Shown: positions 7,693-12,318 of the stretch, piece after piece | Layout: each line of letters opens with the position of its first letter | Numbering within the stretch: the first letter of the stretch is position 1 | Assembly: GCA_964425275.1 (NCBI GenBank) | Contig: CAYRLZ010000088.1 | Location: 1-12,318, forward strand | Origin: CAYRLZ01 sp964425275 | Lineage (GTDB): Bacteria; Hydrothermota; Tepidihabitantia; Tepidihabitantales; JBDRVQ01 | Length of the DNA: 12,318 bases | Direction of reading: 5' to 3' | The notes under the pieces: model-generated | What the model was told of the DNA's origin: nothing | Seen by the model: the letters and a program-made list of their open reading frames with translations, nothing else | Database searches by the model: none | Translations under genes and position numbers: made by a program

Positions 7693-7800
7693 CTAGGGAA
7701 GAGAATAGAATACCAAATAGGGGAGAGTTTAGAACCGAGAATAGGCAGAAGAATAGGGCATTTAATACCATACCCAATAGCACCTCCTGTAGTATTCCTC
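7693..7800. repeat. Array 2: degenerate 12-bp-period tandem repeat (9 units)
   Basis: Nine 12-mers in exact phase from 7693: CTAGGGAAGAGA, ATAGAATACCAA, ATAGGGGAGAGT, TTAGAACCGAGA, ATAGGCAGAAGA, ATAGGGCATTTA, ATACCATACCCA, ATAGCACCTCCT, GTAGTATTCCTC. The core is ATAG at positions 1-4, then variable, purine-leaning sequence. The array lies between divergent clpC and the 8007 membrane gene, next to the clpC promoter. On the minus strand one frame gives a 30-32 residue hydrophobic peptide with a four-residue rhythm (e.g. CLFS, PLFG, ILFS) preceded by AGGAGG. Whether this is translated is open. Confidence 0.75.
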
Positions 7801-7973
7801 CCGACAATTTGAAAAATTCCCTCCTGTGCTAAAATACCCTCTTGGCATAGGAAAGGTAGAGATCTTGTCAATCCTTATGGAAAAGTGGCATCGGCTTTTT
7901 ATTATATCAGAAAAACCGGTTTTTAAACTTTCCCATAATTTGATTATATCTCGGATTAAATTCCTTAAAAAAG
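7801..7973. other. Intergenic region upstream of the 8007 gene
   Basis: No gene recognised. It contains a 14-bp perfect palindrome, AAAAACCGGTTTTT (7911-7924), about 50 bp before the -35 box of the 8007 gene, which could be an operator. On the minus strand, two GGAGG-type motifs (AGGAGGG at 7825-7819, GGGAGG at 7802-7797) lie just before array 2. A minus-strand TTGACA (7871-7866) has only a poor -10 partner. Confidence 0.35.
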
Positions 7974-8001
7974 TTGACAATTTCTATTATCTTTTTATAA
8001 T
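7974..8001 (+). promoter_or_regulatory. Promoter of the 8007 membrane-protein gene, leaderless type
   Basis: TTGACA (7974-7979), a 16-nt spacer and TATAAT (7996-8001), both perfect consensus hexamers, then GTCTT and the ATG at 8007. Five bases between -10 and ATG imply a leaderless transcript. An in-frame TAA at 7998-8000 excludes an upstream start. Confidence 0.85.
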
Positions 8002-8006
8002 GTCTT

Positions 8007-8372
8007 ATGGAAAATAGAACCCTATCAGCGATTGGCTATCTTCCTTTTTTCTTCCCCTTGCCTCTTTATTTAGCCCGGGATGACGAATTCTCTCAATTTC
8101 ATGGCAAACAGAGCCTTGTCTTATTGGTCGCCTTCATTATAATCTGGTTTTTAATCTGGCTTATTAGCCTAATCTTCGGTGGCATCCTTGGGAATATCTT
8201 TCTTGTCGGTATATTCTTCCGAGTAATAACCTGGATAATAAAAAATATCTTCGGTAGTGCGGTTTCAATCGTTTATGTAATCTTAATCATTTTCGGGATG
8301 ATAAATGCCTGGCAGGGGAGATATTGGGAGATTCCGGTAATTTCCATCATTTCCCGCCGGATAAAGATATAA
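8007..8372 (+). CDS. Small multi-pass membrane protein, DUF4870/Tic20-like
   Basis: 121-residue integral membrane protein. The segment RDDEFSQFHGKQSLVLL (residues 24-40) matches the hallmark of DUF4870/Tic20-like bacterial proteins, a cytoplasmic loop with acidic-F-x-x-F/H-x-K-Q-S/G between the first two helices. Hydrophobic segments lie at about 6-23, 36-58, 62-77 and 83-101, giving three or four membrane spans and a basic C-terminal tail (SRRIKI). No catalytic motif is visible, and the function of this bacterial family is not established. A perfect promoter directly precedes the ATG and no SD is present. It is divergent from clpC and convergent with guaB, so it is probably monocistronic. 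Confidence 0.8.
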   Translation: MENRTLSAIGYLPFFFPLPLYLARDDEFSQFHGKQSLVLLVAFIIIWFLIWLISLIFGGILGNIFLVGIFFRVITWIIKNIFGSAVSIVYVILIIFGMINAWQGRYWEIPVISIISRRIKI

Positions 8373-8498
8373 ACGCCACACAGCCAACCCCCTTTATTAT
8401 GTCTGATAATATACATTATGTAAACTAATAGTGTTATGGTAGGGAGCGCTTTTTATTATTCTCCCTTCTCCTCTATTTCTAAATTGTCCTTCGGGAAA
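8373..8498. other. Short gap between convergent 8007 gene and guaB
   Basis: Contains an imperfect hairpin (8477-8504, arms TTCTAA/TTAGAA, UUCG loop on the plus strand) overlapping the guaB stop, and a looser AGGGAG/CTCCCT inverted repeat (8441-8466). Neither has the T-run of a classical terminator on either strand, although both are well placed to act on convergent transcripts. Confidence 0.3.
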
Positions 8499-9971
8499 TT
8501 AGAACTGGTCAGGGGGCTCGTAATTTGGCGCCTCTCTGGTAATTACAATGTCGTGTGGATGGCTTTCCCGTAGCCCCTCGGTAGTAATCTTTAGAAACCG
8601 GGCTTTTGCCCTCAATTCTTTAATATTTTTTGCCCCGCAATAGCCGAGACCGGCTTTTATTCCTCCGACTAACTGATATATCACATCTGAAACCTTTCCC
8701 CGATATGGAACTCTTCCTTCGATCCCTTCCGGGACGAATTTCTTTGCCTCTTCTTGAAAATATCTATCTTTTGAACCACGCTTCATTGCCTCAATTGAAC
8801 CCATTGCCCGGTATATCTTATATCTCCTTCCTTCAAAGAGAACTTCTTCTCCCGGGCTCTCTTCGGTTCCGGCAAATAGATTGCCAATCATTACGGTATC
8901 GGCACCGAAAGCTAATGCCTTCACGATATCCCCGGAATATCTTATCCCACCGTCGGCGCATAATGGGATATTATAATATTTAGTCGCGGAATGGCAGTCA
9001 GTTATTGCCGTTAATTGCGGGACACCGATTCCGGCAATCACCCGAGTAGTACAGATTGAACCCGGACCGATGCCGATTTTTATTCCATCAACTCCAATCT
9101 TCGCTAATTCCCGACAGGCCTCTTGGGTTGCCACATTTCCGACAACCAGTTGGACATCTTTATATTTTTTTCTCAAAACCTTTGCCGTCTTGATCACCAG
9201 TTCGGAATGGGCATGAGCCGTGTCAATCACTAAGGCATCGGTCTCCGCATCAATTAGTGCCTCAGCCCGTTCCAGGGCATCTTTGCCGACTCCGATGGCA
9301 CCAGCCACCTGTAGTCTACCCATTGAATCTACGGTCGCATGAGGATGTTCTAACTTCTTTAATATGTCCTTGGCGGTAATGAGTCCCTTCAGATAACCTT
9401 TTTCATCAACAATTGGTAATTTTTCAACCTTCTTCTTCCTTAAAATCTCCCTGGCCTCTTCTATGGTTATCCCTTCCCTAACTGTGATTAGTCCCTCCTT
9501 GGTCATCACGGTAGATAATTTTTTATTTAACTCATCTTCAAATAGAATATCTCGCTTCGTTACAATACCGACCAGTTTTCCCTCATCATCAACAATTGGC
9601 ACGCCGGAGATTTCGTATTTCACCATCAAATCCTGGCAGTCTTTTATCGTATCATTTGGATGGAGGACGAAAGGCGAAAGCATCATTCCGCTTTCCGCTC
9701 TTTTTACTTTTCTTATCTCATTTGCCTGGTCTTCAATACCGAGGTTTTTATGAATAACCCCAATCCCGCCGGAGATAGCCAGGGCAATCGCCATCTTTGA
9801 TTCAGTGACCGTATCCATCGCGGCACTGACTAATGGAATATAAAGGGTAATAGAACGGGAGAATTTAGTTGTCAAAGAAACATCCTTGGGCAGAACCTTT
9901 GACCGGTTAGGCACTAATAATATATCATTAAAGGTTAACCCCTCTTTTATTTTAATCTTCTTCTCTTTCAT
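8499..9971 (-). CDS. guaB: Inosine-5'-monophosphate dehydrogenase
   Basis: Oxidises IMP to XMP with NAD+, the committed step to GMP. 490 residues, normal for bacterial IMPDH. The order is N-terminal barrel (LTFNDILLVP; PLVSAAMDTVTES), two CBS domains (~93-210, SPFVLHPNDTIKD through GLITAKDIL), then the second half of the barrel. That half has DTAHAHS, KIGIGPGSICTTR with catalytic Cys307, LCADGGIRYSGDIVKALAFGAD, MIGNLFAGTEESPGE, YRAMGS and the flap EGIEGRVPYRG. A TTG at 9977 could extend it by two codons, but the ATG at 9971 is preferred: it lies 5 nt after a -10-like TAAAAT, and starting there leaves the usual short N-terminus before LTFNDILL. No SD is visible. The gene follows the tlpA-like gene by 8 nt, so it may be both operon-read and separately promoted. 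It complements PurH in purine synthesis. Confidence 0.97.
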   Translation of the reverse strand: MKEKKIKIKEGLTFNDILLVPNRSKVLPKDVSLTTKFSRSITLYIPLVSAAMDTVTESKMAIALAISGGIGVIHKNLGIEDQANEIRKVKRAESGMMLSPFVLHPNDTIKDCQDLMVKYEISGVPIVDDEGKLVGIVTKRDILFEDELNKKLSTVMTKEGLITVREGITIEEAREILRKKKVEKLPIVDEKGYLKGLITAKDILKKLEHPHATVDSMGRLQVAGAIGVGKDALERAEALIDAETDALVIDTAHAHSELVIKTAKVLRKKYKDVQLVVGNVATQEACRELAKIGVDGIKIGIGPGSICTTRVIAGIGVPQLTAITDCHSATKYYNIPLCADGGIRYSGDIVKALAFGADTVMIGNLFAGTEESPGEEVLFEGRRYKIYRAMGSIEAMKRGSKDRYFQEEAKKFVPEGIEGRVPYRGKVSDVIYQLVGGIKAGLGYCGAKNIKELRAKARFLKITTEGLRESHPHDIVITREAPNYEPPDQF

Positions 9972-9976
9972 TCCCA

Positions 9977-10005
9977 ATTTTATCTCTGGGAAATAAGCTC
10001 TTCAA
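9977..10005 (-). promoter_or_regulatory. Putative internal promoter of guaB, leaderless type
   Basis: On the minus strand: TTGAAG (10005-10000), a 17-nt spacer, TAAAAT (9982-9977), 5 nt, then the ATG at 9971. It sits over the last codons and stop of the tlpA-like gene. The geometry matches the other leaderless promoters here, but the -35 has two mismatches. Confidence 0.5.
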
Positions 10006-10465
10006 CCTTATCTTTAATTTCCTTAACCGCCTCTTCACTAAAACCAACTTTTTTGAGTTGAATCTTACCCCGCTGGTCAAAGATAAAAAGGGTCGGGATA
10101 GCTTCCACCTCATAATCCTTGGCCACTTTATCCTGACCAATGAGCACCGGGTAGGTTATCTTTAATTCATCCTGGGCCTTCAGGAGAGCAGTCTTTTCGT
10201 CCAGGCCAATTCCTAATACTACTACTCCCCGGTCTTTATATTTCTTGTAAATTTCATTTAAATGGGGTATTAAGAGTCGGCAGGGTGGACACCAGGTTGC
10301 CCAGAAATCAAGAATTATCACCTTTTTCTTCAATTTCGAGAGGGTGACCAGCTCTCCGGTAAGAGTGGGCAGGGTGAAATTCTTAGAAGAATCTAAACTA
10401 TTTTTTACCCCACAGCTAAGAATTAGAATTAATAAGGTTAAGAATAGACTTGCCTTATTATTCAT
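9980..10465 (-). CDS. TlpA/ResA-like thiol-disulfide lipoprotein
   Basis: 161-residue exported thioredoxin-fold protein. Residues 4-17 are a lipoprotein signal with lipobox ILSC; Cys18 would be lipidated, anchoring it to a membrane on the extracytoplasmic side. The AhpC-TSA/Redoxin-type fold follows: FTLPTLTGELVTLSKL, then the redox motif WCPPC (C59, C62) in ILDFWATWCPPCR, the linker VVLGIGLDEK and the cis-proline segment AIPTLFIFD. WCPPC is the hallmark of TlpA/ResA/DsbE-like reductants, often involved in cytochrome c maturation or cell-envelope disulfide reduction. No ccm genes are in the window, so the substrate is unknown. It starts 4 nt after the trxA stop with an SD overlapping the trxA end (AGGGGTGA), so the two are co-translated from one mRNA. 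This supports a linked redox role, though electrons would need a membrane carrier to pass between them. Confidence 0.93.
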   Translation of the reverse strand: MNNKASLFLTLLILILSCGVKNSLDSSKNFTLPTLTGELVTLSKLKKKVIILDFWATWCPPCRLLIPHLNEIYKKYKDRGVVVLGIGLDEKTALLKAQDELKITYPVLIGQDKVAKDYEVEAIPTLFIFDQRGKIQLKKVGFSEEAVKEIKDKVEELISQR

Positions 10466-10469
10466 CTTC

Positions 10470-10787
10470 TCACCCCTTTAAGATTTTTTCAATCTTTTCT
10501 TTTAGATATTCCTTAGGACAAGCACCAATCACCTTATCAATAAGTTTTCCGTTTTGGAAGAAGAGAATTGCCGGGATACTCATTATTGAATGTCTCTCGG
10601 CTAATTCTGATTCCTGGTCAACATTTACCTTACCAATCTTTACCTTGCCTTCGTATTCCTTTGCCAGTTCTTCAATGATTGGACTCATCATCCGGCAGGG
10701 CTGACACCATTCCGCCCAGAAGTCAATCACCGCTAATGGTGAATTTATGATATTATTAAAGTTCTCTTTATTTATCTCTAATGCCAT
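10470..10787 (-). CDS. trxA: Thioredoxin (variant WCQPC active site)
   Basis: 105-residue cytoplasmic thioredoxin, the normal family length, which reduces protein disulfides using electrons from thioredoxin reductase. The fold is clear: VIDFWAEWC, then the active-site CxxC (C28-C31), VDQES, SIPAILFF with cis-Pro72, and G(K)LIDKVIGACPKEYL. The active site reads WCQPC where classical thioredoxins have WCGPC, and there is an extra Cys90 in the loop where most have GAxPK. The residue between the cysteines affects redox potential in this family, so the change may be functional. The ATG lies 5 nt after a TATAAA -10 box and an in-frame TAA precedes it, implying a leaderless transcript that continues into the tlpA-like gene and perhaps guaB. 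Confidence 0.95.
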   Translation of the reverse strand: MALEINKENFNNIINSPLAVIDFWAEWCQPCRMMSPIIEELAKEYEGKVKIGKVNVDQESELAERHSIMSIPAILFFQNGKLIDKVIGACPKEYLKEKIEKILKG

Positions 10788-10792
10788 ATCTA

Positions 10793-10820
10793 TTTATAAT
10801 AAAAATTTAGTAAAAGTCAA
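10793..10820 (-). promoter_or_regulatory. Promoter of trxA, leaderless type
   Basis: On the minus strand: TTGACT (10820-10815), a 16-nt spacer, TATAAA (10798-10793), TAGAT, then the ATG at 10787. Five bases separate the -10 box from the start codon. Confidence 0.75.
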
Positions 10821-10864
10821 CCCCAGAACCTTTTGCCGTCTGGAGACATTAGCCATTTTTGTGA

Positions 10865-11536
10865 TTAACGGATTCTTATTTTCCCCTCTTGGGTGGTGAG
10901 GTAAGATATTTCTGCTTTTGCCTCTTCTTTTGCTGGGTCGTTAGGATAATCTTTGACAATCCTTTCGTATAGTTTTCTTGCCTTTTTATAATCGCCGAGG
11001 TTTTTATAGCAGCGTCCAGCGGAGAGCAAGGCGATTGGGGCAAAATGGGACTTTTTATAATCCTGAGCCACCTTCTGATAAAACTCAGCAGCCTTCTTTA
11101 TCTCCTTTACCTCTTCATAAGAATTAGCGATACCGAATAAGGCACTGGGAGAGAGGACAGGGTCTTTCTTATTTTTGCTGTAAAAATTGGAAAATGCCCG
11201 ACGGGCCTCATCATACCGTTGAGTATTAAAGTAGATATGTCCTAAATAAAATTGGGCTTTTATTCCTAACTTCTGGTTCGGGAAACGTCGGGTGAGTTCC
11301 AAAAACCTCTCCTCAGCTTGAGCAATATTCCCGGTGGTGTAGAGTCCTAAGGCCTCAGTGAAACGAACCGAGATTTCAGGATTTTCCTTAGGCTTAGAAG
11401 TAAAGACAAAGAGGAAAATGACAATTATACCGATAAGGACGCCAACCCCGAACAAGAATTTTTTTCGGTCCCGATAATAGAGCGAAAAGAAACTTGTTAC
11501 ATATTTCTGCAGTCTATCTTCTTTTATCTCTTTCAT
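10865..11536 (-). CDS. Membrane-anchored TPR protein
   Basis: 223 residues. A charged N-terminus (1-26) precedes a single transmembrane helix at about 27-46 (FLFGVGVLIGIIVIFLFVF). The rest consists of tetratricopeptide-like helical hairpins: ~58-86, 92-120, 130-161, 167-198. Repeating features include AEERFLELTRRFPN, AQFYLGHIYFNTQRYDEARRAF and AGRCYKNLGDYKKARKLYERIVKDYPND. The architecture (short cytosolic tail, one helix, exported TPR domain) resembles YfgM-like and related cell-envelope TPR proteins that hold client proteins or assemble complexes; no specific partner can be named. It begins 7 nt after the tRNA-Arg 3' end without an obvious SD or promoter of its own, so it is probably made from the tRNA transcript. 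Confidence 0.8.
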   Translation of the reverse strand: MKEIKEDRLQKYVTSFFSLYYRDRKKFLFGVGVLIGIIVIFLFVFTSKPKENPEISVRFTEALGLYTTGNIAQAEERFLELTRRFPNQKLGIKAQFYLGHIYFNTQRYDEARRAFSNFYSKNKKDPVLSPSALFGIANSYEEVKEIKKAAEFYQKVAQDYKKSHFAPIALLSAGRCYKNLGDYKKARKLYERIVKDYPNDPAKEEAKAEISYLTTQEGKIRIR

Positions 11537-11543
11537 AACTCTA

Positions 11544-11617
11544 TACCCCTGGTGAGAGTCGAACTCACGACCTACGGTTTAGGAAACCGTCGCTCTATCC
11601 AACTGAGCTACAGGGGC
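11544..11617 (-). tRNA. tRNA-Arg (anticodon CCU)
   Basis: Full cloverleaf on the minus strand: acceptor GCCCCTG / CAGGGGT (with a G-U closing pair), D-arm GCTCAGTTGGATAGAGC, anticodon stem ACGGT / ACCGT with loop TTCCTAA, and T-arm GTGAG-TTCGACT-CTCAC. The discriminator is A at 11544. The anticodon CCT reads AGG arginine codons. CCA is not encoded. The plus-strand complement of this gene yields a meaningless peptide (MRVELTTYG...) that should not be annotated. The tRNA is the first element of a leftward transcript that reaches the TPR gene 7 nt later. Confidence 0.97.
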
Positions 11618-11635
11618 ATCACTTTTTATATTTAT

Positions 11636-11663
11636 ATTATAGGTCAACAAAATGGGAAGTCAA
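11636..11663 (-). promoter_or_regulatory. Promoter of tRNA-Arg and probably the TPR gene
   Basis: On the minus strand: TTGACT (11663-11658), a 16-nt spacer and a perfect TATAAT (11641-11636), 18 nt before the mature tRNA. This leaves an AT-rich 5' leader of about 12 nt to be removed by RNase P. Confidence 0.75.
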
Positions 11664-11664
11664 G

Positions 11665-11998
11665 ATTGCGGGCGTTAACAGAGATTATGTTCACTTTAGG
11701 AAGGCACTACAAGAGGCTTGTTATCGCAGCCAGACTTCCCAAAAACCTTAAAAAAAACACTTCTTTGCAGAAAAAAGCCTTGTGGGTAATGACACCAGAG
11801 GGTTATCTTAAAACAATAATGCCTGAGGTTGACCCGGATATTTCTTTATTATTCCCTCCGGTATTTTTAGCAAAATATCGGTTGCTGGGTCTTTGGGGTG
11901 TCACAATGTCTGTAAAAGTGCACTCTCCGCCCTGTTTTTAAATATGATATCTAACCCAAAGAAATCTTTTTGGTCCCTGACTTAAATAATCCTAAAAA
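11665..11998. other. Stretch without a recognised gene; one weak open frame
   Basis: The only open frame of note on the plus strand starts at an ATG at 11687 and ends at 11941 (84 residues, beginning MFTLGRHYKRLVIAARLPK). It has no SD and no promoter with the geometry used elsewhere here. It contains no motif I recognise and ends in an unusual Cys/Pro-rich tail (VHSPPCF). It could be a decayed gene or chance. Nothing convincing is seen on the minus strand. Confidence 0.3.
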
Positions 11999-12070
11999 GA
12001 GACAAAAGAAAGGACAGGATAAAGAGGCAGAAAAATGGGTTAGGGAAGGATAGACCGCTACCCTTTTGGT

Positions 12071-12202
12071 ATAGAACCAATAAAAGATTTCCCAATAGGA
12101 CTCTTTATAGAAAAGGGAATAGCATTACCAATAGCACTCCGAATAGGACAGAGAATAGAACACCTAATAGGAAGGAGAATAGAACGCTCAATAGAAAAGG
12201 GT
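12071..12202. repeat. Array 3: 12-bp-period tandem repeat (11 units), clearest copy
   Basis: Eleven 12-mers in exact phase from 12071: ATAGAACCAATA, AAAGATTTCCCA, ATAGGACTCTTT, ATAGAAAAGGGA, ATAGCATTACCA, ATAGCACTCCGA, ATAGGACAGAGA, ATAGAACACCTA, ATAGGAAGGAGA, ATAGAACGCTCA, ATAGAAAAGGGT. Ten of eleven start ATAG, most have A at position 6 and most end in A; positions 7-11 are free. Weaker purine-rich 12-mers in the same phase may extend it left to about 11999 (e.g. AGGACAGGATAA, AGAGGCAGAAAA). The whole CTATT core (AATAG) is kept even where codon third positions would be free to vary, which suggests conservation as DNA rather than as peptide. Confidence 0.8.
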
Positions 12203-12237
12203 AGTGTCCCGATATTTGTAGAAATTCTGTTCTTCTC

Positions 12238-12266
12238 ATTATATGTAAGCATTACGCCCCTGTCAA
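12238..12266 (-). promoter_or_regulatory. Perfect consensus promoter reading into array 3
   Basis: On the minus strand: TTGACA (12266-12261), a 17-nt spacer, and TATAAT (12243-12238). Predicted +1 is near 12231, about 30 nt before array 3. No start codon sits at +1 and no SD follows. An ATG overlapping the -10 box (12239) opens a 44-residue hydrophobic frame ending at 12105, but it would lie upstream of the transcript start. The promoter may therefore drive an untranslated RNA through the array, or be a remnant. Confidence 0.6.
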
Positions 12267-12318
12267 TGCCAACAGACTCATCTCTTTATAGCCGCTTATC
12301 CGTCTCATCTTTACCTGA

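Noticed and set aside
7639..7700. CtsR or CIRCE operator at the clpC promoter
   Set aside because: Neither the GGTCAAA heptad tandem nor the TTAGCACTC-N9-GAGTGCTAA inverted repeat is present.
7693..7800. CRISPR array
   Set aside because: The repeated unit is 12 bp, degenerate and contiguous, without 25-40 bp direct repeats, unique spacers or cas genes.
8477..8504. UUCG-loop hairpin between guaB and the 8007 gene as a Rho-independent terminator
   Set aside because: The stem is interrupted by bulges and no T-run follows on either strand.
8630..9753. Two plus-strand open frames inside guaB
   Set aside because: Antisense shadows of an intact IMPDH with all catalytic motifs.
11552..11941. 129-residue plus-strand open frame starting MRVELTTYG
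   Set aside because: Its first third is the complement of tRNA-Arg, a well-known spurious ORF. Only the part after 11687 could be separate, and it lacks SD, promoter and recognisable motifs.
12058..12252. 64-residue minus-strand frame with PIRC/SILC repeats
   Set aside because: It is the array 3 repeat read in one open frame. Its start codon lies inside the promoter spacer, upstream of predicted +1, and another frame is equally open.

Overview
This is a bacterial chromosome segment of moderate, AT-leaning base composition. It carries housekeeping genes: an M28 aminopeptidase-like exoprotein, bacterial-type ApgM phosphoglycerate mutase, a GYD-domain protein, PurH, ClpC, a small DUF4870/Tic20-like membrane protein, IMP dehydrogenase, a TlpA-like lipoprotein, thioredoxin, a membrane-anchored TPR protein and tRNA-Arg(CCU). 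The secreted peptidase ends in a short domain resembling type A (T9SS/Por-like) sorting domains, which suggests an uncultured, possibly thermophilic lineage such as candidate division WOR-3 or another FCB-related group. That placement is inference from protein style only.

Layout. Positions 1-54 hold the start of a leftward gene that runs off the window. Rightward genes follow: M28 peptidase (201-1667), apgM overlapping it by 4 nt (1664-2881), a GYD-domain gene (2939-3235) and purH (3284-4768). A 440-bp gap (4769-5205) carries a 12-bp-period array. clpC runs leftward (5206-7638). The gap to the divergent membrane gene (8007-8372) carries a second 12-bp array. Then comes a leftward block read in the order tRNA-Arg, TPR protein, trxA, tlpA-like, guaB (11617 down to 8499). 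The last 650 bp contain no recognisable gene, but hold a third 12-bp array preceded on the minus strand by a perfect consensus promoter.

Functionally, PurH completes IMP synthesis and GuaB diverts IMP to guanine nucleotides. Thioredoxin and the TlpA-like lipoprotein form a cytoplasmic plus exported thiol-redox pair. ClpC is the ATPase partner of ClpP in protein quality control. ApgM belongs to glycolysis/gluconeogenesis.

Two patterns go beyond ordinary annotation. First, six genes (M28, purH, clpC, the 8007 membrane gene, guaB, trxA) have a -35/-10 promoter whose -10 box ends only 5-6 nt before the start codon. Transcription should therefore begin at or within a base or two of the start codon, giving leaderless mRNAs. 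Shine-Dalgarno (SD) sequences appear instead before the partial gene at 54, the GYD gene and the operon-internal tlpA. Second, three intergenic regions carry degenerate repeats locked to a 12-bp period (purine-strand core ATAGnA), possibly an undescribed dispersed repeat family of this genome.
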